This document shows positions 28,559 through 38,002 of a stretch of DNA of 64,000 nucleotides, piece by piece. The notes beneath the pieces were generated by a model. The model was not told the DNA's origin. It was given only the letters and a program-made list of their open reading frames with translations, and did not search any database. Position 1 is the first letter of the stretch. Every line of letters starts with the position of its first letter. The DNA comes from CAVYXK01 sp963772445 (GTDB lineage: Bacteria > Pseudomonadota > Alphaproteobacteria > Acetobacterales > Acetobacteraceae). The DNA lies in NCBI GenBank assembly GCA_963772445.1, contig CAVYXK010000013.1, positions 1 to 64,000 of the forward strand. The letters run 5' to 3'. The translations under genes and the position numbers were made by a program.

Positions 28559-31500
28559 ATGCCACGACCGAACGACCTGAGGGCCTGGAAGGAGCGCTGG
28601 GGATTCAAGGGCGGCGTGCGGCACGAGCGCAGCGCCTTCGGCACCAGCGACACGTTCGCGCGCCCCGATGCGCGCACCGCGCCCTTCGACGTGCCGATCG
28701 ATCGCTCGAAAGGGCGGAAGCGGGCGGTGGATGACAGCTTCCTGGAATTCGGCACCGAGGCGGAGCGGGAGCGGCGGAAGCAGGAACTGCTGGCGAACCG
28801 GCTGGCGATCGTGCCATCACAGGTCGGACAGCTCGATGCGGACGAACGGACCAACCCGACCGACGAGACGGCGGCGGGCCCGGAGATTGGCGACGACGGG
28901 ACCGATGCATACGACGCGCTGGGGGGAGATTTCGCGCAGGCGCTGATGGCGAGACTTGGCGGGCGCTGGGGCATCGACCGCACCGCGCAAGTGGACCAGA
29001 TCACCGGCGTCGCCTACAGCAAGCAGCGGCGCAACGAACTCGAAGCCACCGTGGGCAACCACTACCTGGTGGCCGAGTACGGCATGCGCACGATCAAGGA
29101 GAAGACCCGGTTCGACGCGCGCACCGGCATCCGCATCGAGCACGAGACGAGTTCCACCTATCTGCGCGACGCGCCGGACGAGGGCGTGGAAGGCGTGTTC
29201 GCACAGCTCTACGAGAAGGCCCGGCAGACGACACCGACGCTTCCGGATGCGGCGAAGGTCGTGTTCGTGAATTCCCCCGCCGTTCCGGAGAAACTGACCG
29301 CGATCTATGGGTCGGAGTGGGAGCAGCCGACCCCCGAGCCCAACCAGACAGCGGCAAAGGTGCTGCCCACCTGGACGAAGAAGACGCAGCAGCACAAAGC
29401 GAAGCCCATCATCGAACAGAAACAGGCCTGCCCCTGGGTGATCGGCATCGCCCCCGGCGTGCACGCCATGTTCTTCGCCAAGGAGCCCCAGAACGGCGTG
29501 ACAGCGCCGCCTTCGGCGGACCAGATCCTGGACATGCCGACGGGCAATGCGTTCAAGGCCCTGAAGGAGCAACTTCTGGTCGGCGTCGGCGCCATGCCGT
29601 CGAGCTACCAGGCGGTGAAAGCGCTGGAGGCGCCCAACGCTGTCGCCCCGCTCGACGATCCCGCTCTGCAGGCCGCCGAACCCCTTGGCAACGCCGCGGC
29701 GCTCGACAGCGCCGTCAAGTCGAAGGGGCGGCAGACCCTGGCGGGGCTGCCCGACGACCACGCGATGAAGACGATCGGGCAGGCCTCGGCCAAGCTGGTG
29801 AGCGGATTGCAGGACGCGCTGGGCAAGCTTTCAGACCAGGACAAGGAGAAGTTCGAGAAAAACAAGCTGATCCAGTCGGCGCTGCACAACATCGGCCAGA
29901 TGATGGAGGTGATGCCGACGTACATCGATGACATCCCGCGCTTCTCGCGCCTGTTCGACGTGCTGGTGGACGAGGTCTATCTCGTGCTGGCGACAGCCAA
30001 GCCTTACAAGCCAGAGGATTTCCAAACCTCCGCCAAGACCATGATGGAAAAGCGCGCACCCACGCTGGGCGAGATCCCGGGCGTGTCCAACGACACGTTT
30101 CTTCTGGCCAACGGCATGGACACTATCGCCTCTGCCATCACAGCCGCCAAGGGCGTGACGGGTGCCGATTCGAAGGTGAACCTGATCGAGGCCACCGGCA
30201 ATCCCAAGTCGCGGGGCGCCAACTACTTCGAGGTGCAACAGAATCTGCTTGGCCCAAAGGCCATCTCCAATGATGGGCGGCTGGTAATGGGGACGCTCAA
30301 CCCGTCCACGCCGACGCAGAAGATGAACTCGCAGCCGAACGACGAATGGAACGTTGGCAAGCTGATCGCAGAGATCCAGGGGAAGACTCAGACAGCCACG
30401 CCGGAGGAGCCGGCGGTCGTGGTGCTCGATATCACGGTGGAGAAGGAGCCAAGCCTGGGCGAAAAGCCGGAAGTCGACCAGATTGTGGCCGCCTTCAAGA
30501 CCCAGATCGCCGATGGCTCAGTCCAACTGGTGCTGAGTAAGAGCTATCAGAAATTCCCGAGCCTCGGGAGCGGCAAGGTGATGAGCGGCGGCGTGACGGT
30601 AATCGGCACGGGGTCGACGGCCGACACGCTCAAACAGTCCCTGGGCAAGGCGCAGACCGACAGCGGTTGCATGGGGAACGACGAGACGCAAATGGTCAGC
30701 CTGTTCATGGAGCACGAGGAGGCCATGGAGCGCCCGATGCTGGACCGGGCTGCGAAGAACGCGAAGTTCGTGAAGGACCTAATGCCCGCCAACCTGCCCG
30801 ACGCGCCGGGCAAGCCGAATCGGTTCGCCGAAGGGCTTCCCTTTGTTGTGGTGGACGACACACCGATCGCGCCGTCAACCGGCGGATCCGTGCCGCCGCA
30901 GATACTGCTTTATGAGATGGGCGTGGACATGCGGTTCAGCTTCGGGTTCCAAAACTCCAGCGCGCTGACCCTGCCGGGCGGCGTGCGGATCGCAACCGGC
31001 CAGGAAACCCAAGGTGAGTTGGCCGAAAAATTCTATGCCTTCGGAAAAATGATCACCCCGCCCCGTCAGCCAGTGGCGCCAACGGATCTTGCCGGATTTG
31101 CCAATCAGGCGTCCGCGGATGCCATGCAGGAGTTGCTGCCGCGCTTGGCGAAGCCGCCGAAGACGGGATTCTCCAATGACAACGACAAGGAAAGCCGGGC
31201 GTGGCGCAGCGGGATGGCGGAGGATCTGCTGGCCGCCGGCGTGCTGGCACCCGCACAGATCGAATGGGATGCCGATCGGGTGCCGACGAGCCTGCTGGGA
31301 CACGATAGCCCCGGACGGATCGATCAGGACATTGCGAAGCTGACTGGCCTGCTTGGATCCGCGGCCGAGGATGCCGAGGCCCAGATGGCCCAGGCCCTGG
31401 GGCGGAGCTTCAAGCCCGGCGAGTTCATGGCCATGCGGCTGGCCTTCATCGGGCGACACACGGCAACTCTGCCTGAGCGCGACGAGCAGAACCCAAAAGA

Positions 31501-32431
31501 GTCGGAACGGGACCGTGTCAAGGATCCGCTCAACGTCAACACGCTCGCCACCCGGTCGAGCCGTGGCTGGAAGGCGCCGGATGGCGGCAAGCCGGTCCCG
31601 CAAACTGCAACATCCGCCACCCTGCCCAACCGGATAGCCTCTTGCGCGCTGGCCACGTCCGCCCTTTTCAAGCGCAACGAGGACCTGCCTGCCTTCACGG
31701 CGCTGGCCGATCCGCTGATTGCCAACAGCCTCGGCGAGGTGAGCCCAGAGGCGCGGCAGCGCCTGCTCGGCAAGCGCGCGGAGGCCGTCATCCGCCTGGC
31801 CAAGGCGCCGGCGCAGCAGACGAGCCCGCAGGAGGCAAAGCGGCAGGCCGCCGAGGTCATGAAGGATGTTGCTCGGTTTGTGGACATGCAGCCGTACCGC
31901 GAGGGCGGTGCCAACCTGCTGACGAGCGACGAAGTCACCGAGGCACTGGAGGGCGATCCAGCCCTCTGGACCGACGACAATTGTGCGTCCCTGATCGGTG
32001 CGTGCACGTCAAAGATCGGGGTGAAGGGCGATCTCGAACTGCTCGCGTCGCTCGTGCAATCCGTCGCGGCCTCCAACAAGGAGTGGAACGAGAAACAGGC
32101 CGTTCTTAATGGCACGAAAGCCACGCAATGGCACCGGACGAACTATCCGGCGATGATCGATGGGGCAAAGAAGCGCGAGGCACAACACAAACGGCTCGCC
32201 AAGCTTTGTGCCAAACGGCTCAAGGACCGCCTTAAGGACGTCGGCCAGGCGTTCGACGAGAGGCTGCCCGCCACCAAGCGACCCGCGCCGCCGCTGGCCC
32301 CCGCCGTGATCGGTAAGATCCCGATGGGCAACGCCCGGCGCGATCCGCCGCCGATGGACAAGGTCACGTTCACGAACATTGTCAAGGACTTCAAGAAACT
32401 CCAAGAAGACAACAAGGCCATCCTGGCCTAA
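28559..32431 (+). CDS. 1290-aa orphan protein with possible PLP-enzyme-like core
   Basis: The ATG follows GAGGAGG. No frameshift occurs in 3.9 kb. Residues 1-130 are charged and probably disordered; about 130-290 mixed; about 400-470 helical (LQDALGKLSDQDKEKFEK). Residues about 500-760 have a pattern I read as fold-type I PLP enzyme: TFLLANGMDTIASAI (near 514-527, like a cofactor-binding loop and helix), a strand VVVLDITVE with Asp 624 (candidate pyridine-N ligand), then LVLSKSYQKFPSLGSG (Lys 661 as candidate Schiff-base lysine) and MSGGVTVIG. A later SFGFQNSSALTLPGGVRIAT could be the small domain. Residues about 800-1290 are helical, with many Lys/Arg near the end. No signal peptide or membrane helix. 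I know no homologous family; the PLP reading is inference only. Confidence 0.8.
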   Translation: MPRPNDLRAWKERWGFKGGVRHERSAFGTSDTFARPDARTAPFDVPIDRSKGRKRAVDDSFLEFGTEAERERRKQELLANRLAIVPSQVGQLDADERTNPTDETAAGPEIGDDGTDAYDALGGDFAQALMARLGGRWGIDRTAQVDQITGVAYSKQRRNELEATVGNHYLVAEYGMRTIKEKTRFDARTGIRIEHETSSTYLRDAPDEGVEGVFAQLYEKARQTTPTLPDAAKVVFVNSPAVPEKLTAIYGSEWEQPTPEPNQTAAKVLPTWTKKTQQHKAKPIIEQKQACPWVIGIAPGVHAMFFAKEPQNGVTAPPSADQILDMPTGNAFKALKEQLLVGVGAMPSSYQAVKALEAPNAVAPLDDPALQAAEPLGNAAALDSAVKSKGRQTLAGLPDDHAMKTIGQASAKLVSGLQDALGKLSDQDKEKFEKNKLIQSALHNIGQMMEVMPTYIDDIPRFSRLFDVLVDEVYLVLATAKPYKPEDFQTSAKTMMEKRAPTLGEIPGVSNDTFLLANGMDTIASAITAAKGVTGADSKVNLIEATGNPKSRGANYFEVQQNLLGPKAISNDGRLVMGTLNPSTPTQKMNSQPNDEWNVGKLIAEIQGKTQTATPEEPAVVVLDITVEKEPSLGEKPEVDQIVAAFKTQIADGSVQLVLSKSYQKFPSLGSGKVMSGGVTVIGTGSTADTLKQSLGKAQTDSGCMGNDETQMVSLFMEHEEAMERPMLDRAAKNAKFVKDLMPANLPDAPGKPNRFAEGLPFVVVDDTPIAPSTGGSVPPQILLYEMGVDMRFSFGFQNSSALTLPGGVRIATGQETQGELAEKFYAFGKMITPPRQPVAPTDLAGFANQASADAMQELLPRLAKPPKTGFSNDNDKESRAWRSGMAEDLLAAGVLAPAQIEWDADRVPTSLLGHDSPGRIDQDIAKLTGLLGSAAEDAEAQMAQALGRSFKPGEFMAMRLAFIGRHTATLPERDEQNPKESERDRVKDPLNVNTLATRSSRGWKAPDGGKPVPQTATSATLPNRIASCALATSALFKRNEDLPAFTALADPLIANSLGEVSPEARQRLLGKRAEAVIRLAKAPAQQTSPQEAKRQAAEVMKDVARFVDMQPYREGGANLLTSDEVTEALEGDPALWTDDNCASLIGACTSKIGVKGDLELLASLVQSVAASNKEWNEKQAVLNGTKATQWHRTNYPAMIDGAKKREAQHKRLAKLCAKRLKDRLKDVGQAFDERLPATKRPAPPLAPAVIGKIPMGNARRDPPPMDKVTFTNIVKDFKKLQEDNKAILA

Positions 32432-32684
32432 GCTCGCGTTTACTGGAACAAGCTGCTCCGTGCAGGTTGCCATCGGTGCGCGATTTCCAATGCTTAACCC
32501 CCGACCCGTTCAAAATTACCAATGCGAGTGGGCAAGGGGACGACGAACTTGACGCTGAGCAAAGCCCTGCCGCCGACCCTCGTCAGAGGGTTCTGTCATG
32601 CCTCGCGCCATATCGGCGCGGCTGGCAGCACGGGGTCGGCTTTCCTAGGATTGCCGCTAGCCGGGTCGACGGGGGCTGATTGCG

Positions 32685-33442
32685 GTGGATTGCGTAGGCT
32701 GTGGCTCAGCGGCGGTGACCGAGCGGCCAGACCTGACAGCACAAGGCTATCGTCGGTTCCGGTGCAGGGACTGCGGCAAGCAGTTCAACGAGCGCAGCGA
32801 CGGTGTCCTCAATCGAGCGTCGCTGCCGAGCGATATCATCGCGTTCGTGGTGTTCTGCCGGCTGCGCTACAGGCTGACACTGCGGGATCTCAGCGAGATC
32901 ATGCTGTTGCGCGGTTTCACCATCAGCCATGAATGCATCCGGCAGTGGGAGGCGAAGTTGCTGCCCGTGATGGGCGAGGCGTAGCGTAAGCGGCGTCACG
33001 GCATAGGGGGCAGCTCCGGCCAGAGCTGGTATGTCGACGAAACCTACCTCAAGGTCCATGGCCGCTGGTGCTACTTGTATCGGGCGATCGATCGCGACGG
33101 GAACCTGATCGACACGATGCTGAGCGCGACCCGTGACATGAGAGCGGCCCAGAGGTTCTTCCGCTCGGCACGGTCGGTTGCCGGCTTTGTGCCGGACCGG
33201 GTGACAACCGACGGGCATAACTCCTACCCGCGAGCGATCCGCTCGACCTTGGGCCGCAACGTCCACCACAGGACGAGCGTCTATCTGAATAATCGACTTG
33301 AACAGGACCATCGCGGGATCAAAGGACGCATCCGATGTATGCGCGGCTTCAAGGAACATGACGCGGCAGACCGATTCTGCCGAGAGTACGATGAACTCCG
33401 CAATTTCCTGCGCAGCTGTCGATGGCTGTCGGAATCCGCGTA
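32685..33442 (+). pseudogene. IS6-family transposase with zinc ribbon, amber-interrupted
   Basis: The N terminus carries a zinc ribbon (CVGCGSAAVTERPD and FRCRDCGKQF), then LRYRLTLRDLSEIMLLRGF and ISHECIRQWEAKL. A TAG at 32982-32984 stops the frame after PVMGEA. The same frame then continues through WYVDETYLKVHGRWCYLYRA, VTTDGHNSYPRAI and NRLEQDHRGIKGRIRCMRGF, the IS6 DDE domain, to 33442. A single codon change disables it. I could not match terminal inverted repeats, so element ends are not given. Confidence 0.8.
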
Positions 33443-33691
33443 AATCTGGCGCAGTTCCATCGTTGGGAAGCCTGAGAGTCACCCGAGGCGGAATAGCGCT
33501 CGACGGCGTCATGTCCAGCCTTTGTGCGTCAGCTGTGACCGGCAGTCCTGGGCTGGGTGCCTAGGCCAGTGCTGGATTGAGATCGCTGGTGGAGACGCCG
33601 CCGGCGCCGCACCATTGGCGGCAAGCACGGCGCCGAGCCCAACTTCCAGGTTTTGCCTCGGCGCCGTGCACCACACCGTGCCGGGGCACGC

Positions 33692-34195
33692 ATGCCGGGG
33701 CAATATCGCAGCTATTGCCGCGCCGGTCATCAGCGGGCCTGGCGATCTGATCAGGACGACCCCATCCCAGCACGGCTGTTCCTCTGCACGCTCTGCCGCG
33801 CCCAGGTGGTGATCTGCAGCCGTTGCGATCGTGGCCACATCTACTGCGCCGGTGATTGCGCCCATCAGGCTCGACACGACGCACAACGTGCCGCCAGCCG
33901 GCGTTACCAGTTAAGCCATCGTGGCAGGCTGTCGCATGCGGAGCGGGCCCGCCGTTATCGCGCCCGGCAAAAGAACGTGACGCATCACGGTTCACCATCG
34001 GCACCGGCGGATGATTTGCTGAGTGCTGCCTCGGTGACGGCCGCACGCGACACAGTCTCCGCCGGCGATGAGCCAGGACAAACGGCATGGCGCTGCCATT
34101 GGTGTGGCTGCCGCTGCCCGCCGCTCATCCGCCAGGGGTTTCTGCGCCGCCATGGGACTGCGCCGCGGCATGGTGCGGCGTTATGGGGCCTGATC
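33692..34195 (+). CDS. IS21-associated zinc-finger ORF, in frame with istA
   Basis: Some IS21 elements carry a small cysteine-rich ORF ahead of istA. Here the reading frame holds LCTLCRAQVVICSRCDRGHI with YCAGDCAHQARH (a cluster of CxxC pairs), a basic stretch SHAERARRYRARQKN, and CHWCGCRCPPLI near the end. Unusually it has no stop before istA: the frame runs directly into IstA at 34196. Either a natural fusion exists or a stop was lost. The start ATG is uncertain. Confidence 0.5.
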
Positions 34196-34569
34196 ATGGT
34201 CATCTCGCGCGAGCGCGAGGCAGAGATCCTGCGTTACTATCACGTGGAAAAATGGCGCGTCGGCACCATCGCCCGCCAGATCGGCGTGCACCACAACGTC
34301 GTCAAGCGTGTGCTCGCTCAGGCGGGTCTGCCCCGCCTTGGCAAGCCCCGCCCCTCGCAGCTCGATCCGTTCCTGCCGTTCATCCGCCAGACGCTCGAGA
34401 AGTTCCCCGCACTGACCGCCAGCCGGCTGTATGCGATGGTGCGCGAGCGCGGCTATCGCGGCGGGCCGGATCATTTCCGCCATCTCATCGCTTGTCACCG
34501 GCCTCGCCCCGCGGCCGAGGCCTATCTGCGCCTCGGCAGCCTGCCTGGTGAACAGGCGCAGATTTGACT

Positions 34570-34627
34570 GGGGGCAATGCCGAGCGCGGCATTGCCCCCA
34601 CTATGCCGAGTACCAAACTATGCCGAG
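34570..34627. repeat. left end of RIT element
   Basis: A perfect 13-bp palindrome arm pair GGGGGCAATGCCG (34570-34582) and CGGCATTGCCCCC (34587-34599) with a 4-base loop is followed by two direct copies of ACTATGCCGAG at 34600-34610 and 34617-34627. A third copy in opposite orientation lies at 34694-34704, just inside the element. These are probable recombinase binding sites. Confidence 0.8.
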
Positions 34628-34715
34628 GTTGGGTGACGGGCCGCTCCCCGTACCGGATTTTTCGTGATCCACCGCGGAGAGCGCTCCGCGATCCTCGGCA
34701 TAGTCTTCGTCGCTT

Positions 34716-35714
34716 TCAGAGAGCCTTCAGGTAGGCGAGGAGGGCGTCCTGCGGCCTGTAGACGCCCGGAGTCCCGTTATGCGCCGTGGTCTTAGCAAGC
34801 ATTCTTTCTTTCATGGCGAGGTCCGCTTCTAGATAGACATGGGTGGTTTCCACCGATTTATGACCGAGCCAGAGGGCGATGACGGTAGTGTCGACACCAG
34901 CTTGCAATAGCTCCATGGCTGCCGTGTGTCGCAAGATGTGCGGCGATACTTTCTTGTTCTTCAGCGAGGGACAATGTTCGCGAGCCGTCTTGGCGTGCTG
35001 CGCCAATAGGTATTGAACGCCGTCATTGCTCATTCGCCCGCCCTGGCGATTGGGGAATACAATTAGCCCGTCACCCCGCACCGGCTCTTTGAGCCATGCT
35101 TGCAACACTGTCGCAGTCTGCTTCGTCAGCGGTGTGCTGCGTTCTTTTCGGCCTTTGCCGAGCACGCGGACATGTGCGCCGGCTCCGCACTGGACATCCT
35201 GCCTGGTCAACCCCGTAAGTTCAGACAGGCGCAGTCCTGTCTGTACCGCGAGTAGCAACCAGGCTTGATCGCGGCGACCGGACCAGGTGGTTTGATCAGG
35301 CGCTGCGAGCAAGGCATCGACCTCCGGTCGTGTCAGATAGTGGACTTGTTCATGGACGCAGCGCTTGGACGGAATGGCCAAGACGCGCTGGATCGACGCT
35401 GAATTGGCAGGTAATTCGAACGCGGTGAAGCGAAAGAATGAGCGGATAGCGGTCAATCGAAGATTCCGGCTGCGGGCGCTGATACCGCGTCGATTTTGGA
35501 GATCGTCGAGAAGGGAGCTGATCAAAGGGGCGTCGATTTGTTCGATGGTAAGCTGCGACGGTTCCTTACCAGGCCTAATCTTGGCGAATAGTAGCAGGAG
35601 GTGGAATGTGTCCCGGTATGATCTGATTGTATGTGGGCTGGCATGGCGCTGTTGAATCAGCCGCTGAGTAAAGAAGCGTGTCAGCAACGCCGAGAAGTTG
35701 GCAACGGGACTCAT
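34716..35714 (-). CDS. tyrosine recombinase, third gene of RIT
   Basis: A 332-aa site-specific recombinase, translated from the ATG at 35714 that overlaps the stop of the preceding recombinase (ATGA). The N-terminal SAM-like domain (SPHTIRSYRDTFHLLLLFAK) binds DNA core sites. The catalytic domain has the first Arg in TGLRLSELTG, HxxR in SPHILRHTAAM, the LGH box in ALWLGHKSVETT and the nucleophile Tyr in HVYLEAD. All key residues are present, so it looks functional. In RIT elements the three recombinases are thought to act together on the repeated terminal motifs; individual roles are not established. Confidence 0.88.
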   Translation of the reverse strand: MSPVANFSALLTRFFTQRLIQQRHASPHTIRSYRDTFHLLLLFAKIRPGKEPSQLTIEQIDAPLISSLLDDLQNRRGISARSRNLRLTAIRSFFRFTAFELPANSASIQRVLAIPSKRCVHEQVHYLTRPEVDALLAAPDQTTWSGRRDQAWLLLAVQTGLRLSELTGLTRQDVQCGAGAHVRVLGKGRKERSTPLTKQTATVLQAWLKEPVRGDGLIVFPNRQGGRMSNDGVQYLLAQHAKTAREHCPSLKNKKVSPHILRHTAAMELLQAGVDTTVIALWLGHKSVETTHVYLEADLAMKERMLAKTTAHNGTPGVYRPQDALLAYLKAL

Positions 35715-36643
35715 AGCATCGCCTCCCAGCGCCGTTCCAACCTGCCCTTGGCCGCGGATAAGAGCTGCGGACAGGCCGAGAGATACCAATAGGTATCGCG
35801 AACGTCGACGTGGCCGAGATAGGCCGAGAGGACGGGTAGGCGCCGCTCGATGTCTTGGCCGTCGTCGTACCATCGCAGAAGGGTTGTCATTGCGAAGTGG
35901 TGGCGAAGATCGTGCACGCGCGGACGCCGCTGTCCTCGCTTGGCAACCAGGCCGAGCTTATCAGTCAATCGTCGGAACATCCCATCGACGGCGTCACAGC
36001 GGACCTGCTTGCCCCGTCTATTAACGAACCAATGTGGAACTTCCTGGCCAGCCAGGAATTTGACTCGCCGATCCCGGTAGTCGGCCAGCGTAGCGACGGT
36101 AGTATGGTGCAACGGAACCATTCGGGACTTGCCGAATTTGGACGACCGAATTGTTAGGATGCCGCCGATCAAATCGACATCGTCAAGCATCAGATTGACC
36201 GCCTCGGAAATACGGAGGCCGGCGACGCTGATCAAACCAAGCAGGCAATGATAAGTGTGGTTCGCCATGCCGTCCTTGGCCGGCAGCGCCAAGGCTGCAC
36301 GCAGCATGGCCTGAATGTCTTCGTTCGAGAAGAAGTAGGGCGTTCGTCGCCGGTAGTCGGAGGGTAGGAGTCCAACGGGCGGCACCTCTGTACGCGGGTC
36401 GATTGCCGAGCAATAGTGTGCGAAGCCGCGAACAAAACCTAGTCGTCGACCCCATTGGGCGGGTTGAACGGATTTCGGGAGTTGCGCCCAGGTGAGCGCA
36501 AGTTCGGTCGAGACGTACTCGGCCTGGGCCTGCTCGAGGAAGGACACGAACGACAACAGCCTTGTGCCCTCGTTGGCCAGCTTGAATCCTAGGGCGCGCC
36601 GCATGGCCAGGTACTCGCGCAGTGCGTCCCGCACGGCGATCAT
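35711..36643 (-). CDS. tyrosine recombinase, second gene of RIT
   Basis: The ATG at 36643 overlaps the TGA of the upstream recombinase, giving 310 aa. The N-terminal part (YLAMRRALGFKLANEGTRLL) is the core-binding domain typical of the middle RIT protein. Catalytic residues: Arg in SVAGLRISEAVNL, HxxR in RVHDLRHHFAM, GH in SAYLGHVDVRDT and Tyr in the adjacent TYWYLSA. The frame is intact. The 4-base overlaps on both sides indicate translational coupling of the trio. Confidence 0.88.
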   Translation of the reverse strand: MIAVRDALREYLAMRRALGFKLANEGTRLLSFVSFLEQAQAEYVSTELALTWAQLPKSVQPAQWGRRLGFVRGFAHYCSAIDPRTEVPPVGLLPSDYRRRTPYFFSNEDIQAMLRAALALPAKDGMANHTYHCLLGLISVAGLRISEAVNLMLDDVDLIGGILTIRSSKFGKSRMVPLHHTTVATLADYRDRRVKFLAGQEVPHWFVNRRGKQVRCDAVDGMFRRLTDKLGLVAKRGQRRPRVHDLRHHFAMTTLLRWYDDGQDIERRLPVLSAYLGHVDVRDTYWYLSACPQLLSAAKGRLERRWEAML

Positions 36644-37879
36644 GCCGCACCTCCCGGCCAAGGCAGGCCAAGTGGGCGGAGAGCGTCGAAGTCGACTTTG
36701 GCATAGATGCCGGTTGTCTTGGGATGTCGGTGTCGGAGGAGGCTTCCGATCTCCGTCAAAGTTGCGCCCTGTCGAAGCATGTCGGTCGCCAGGGCATGAC
36801 GAAACTGGTGCGCCCCACGGCACCGTGTCTTTATGCCCGCTCGGGAAATCGCCGCGCTGACAATCGTGGCGACAGTCTGCCCCGCGCCAAGTCCGCGCAT
36901 CGGCGCTGTTACGCGCAGAAATAGTGCGCGGCAGGTGCAGGCTGGGCGGCGACCCCATTGCAGGTATTCGGCGATCGACTCGCCGACCTCGACTGGCAGC
37001 GGCAAGACCGCGGCCTGGTTTCCTTTGCCGATGACCGCAATAGAGCCGGCCTCCCAGTCGATGCTGTCCAAGGTGAGCGAGACGATCTCGCTAGAGCGGA
37101 GGCCTAGACGGGCCAACAGCATCAGGATCGCGTAGTCCCGACGTCCGACAGCAGTATCGCGGCGGCAACTGCTAAGAACTGCTCGCAGATGCTCTGGCGC
37201 GATCGCCCTCGGTATAGCCGTCATCGACCAATTGGGCACGGTCGGAACCATCCCGGCCAGATCAAGCTGTGTCTCGCCGCAATAGCCGAGGTAACGGAGA
37301 AAGGAACGCAGAGCGATCGTCGCCGCCTTGGCTCTGGCCGGACTGAGATGCGCTGTCTCTCGCCGCACGAACTCAATAACGTCTGGTCCTCGCAATGCCA
37401 TCAGATCGATCGGTCCAGTTCCGAAGCGTTGGGATAAGAATGCTCGGGCAAACGGGCAGTACCTGAAGAAGCGTCTTCTGCGAAAGCCCCTGAACAGTCC
37501 GCAGATGAGCCGCATATGCGGCAATGATCTGCTCGATCGGCGTCGATATGCCAGCTGTTGGTGGTTCACCACAAACGCCGACCCGGCACAGGAATTCGAT
37601 CAACCGCCGAAGCGTGGCGGCGCTCCCTTGCTTGACAGCTCTCCACTGTGCCGTTTCGCGAAGAAAGCGTCGCGCATGTGCCTCGTTCACCTCCTCGACA
37701 CCAACCTTCTTAGATTGAAGCCAGCTGCTGAGGTGAGCGGCTACCCGAATCTGACGGCCCAGCAAATGCCGTTTGAATCCGTCAGCATCGAGAGAGCTCG
37801 CGAACGAGTTGAGATAGGCCACCAATGGACCTTCCGGCGGTCGCGCCAAAGCCCACAGTCTTCCCGTCTCAGGTTGCAT
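36640..37879 (-). pseudogene. tyrosine recombinase, first gene of RIT, one frameshift
   Basis: The ATG at 37879 is preceded by GGAGG. The N-terminal domain reads SFASSLDADGFKRHLLGRQI and RTVQGLSQKTLLQ. One extra base near 37461 then shifts the frame: the continuation YCPFARAFLSQRFG is in the next frame. The catalytic part follows with GLRSSEIVSL (Arg), GAHQFRHALATDM (HxxR), LRHRHPKTTGIYAKV (His/Tyr). If the shift is real the RIT element is probably immobile; a sequencing error or programmed shift are alternatives. It is the first gene of the three-gene operon. Confidence 0.82.
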
Positions 37880-37967
37880 TTTGTCCTCCTTCCACGATTG
37901 GAAGGAGCAAGGCTATGCCGACTCAGACAGCCTCGGTTGTCTGCTCGATCCCGCGATCTTCTCTGCA

Positions 37968-38002
37968 CTCGGCATAGTCTGATTCTCGGCATAGTGGGGG
38001 CA
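37968..38002. repeat. right end of RIT element
   Basis: Two copies of CTCGGCATAGT (37968-37978 and 37985-37995) separated by 6 bases, then GGGGGCA. This is the mirror image of the left end without the extra palindrome. Confidence 0.8.

Larger units (their letters stand above)
34570..38002 (-). mobile_element. RIT element (recombinase in trio) inserted in istA
   Basis: Three consecutive, overlapping tyrosine recombinase genes on the minus strand define a RIT-type element. The bases GGGGGCA occur at both junctions (34570-34576 and 37996-38002), suggesting a short target duplication or crossover core. Each end has two copies of CTCGGCATAGT spaced by 6 bases, inverted with respect to each other. 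Removing the insert rejoins the IstA motif D-W-G-H-F-G, apart from one extra T on the left. Confidence 0.85.

Noticed and set aside
28817..29761. 314-codon minus-strand ORF within the 1290-aa gene
   Set aside because: No start signal, and the plus strand has a perfect ribosome site and continuous coding sequence.
27781..32431. Known toxin-antitoxin, T6SS or phage-tail module
   Set aside because: Sizes, lack of secretion or tail motifs, and absence of structural neighbours do not support any of these.
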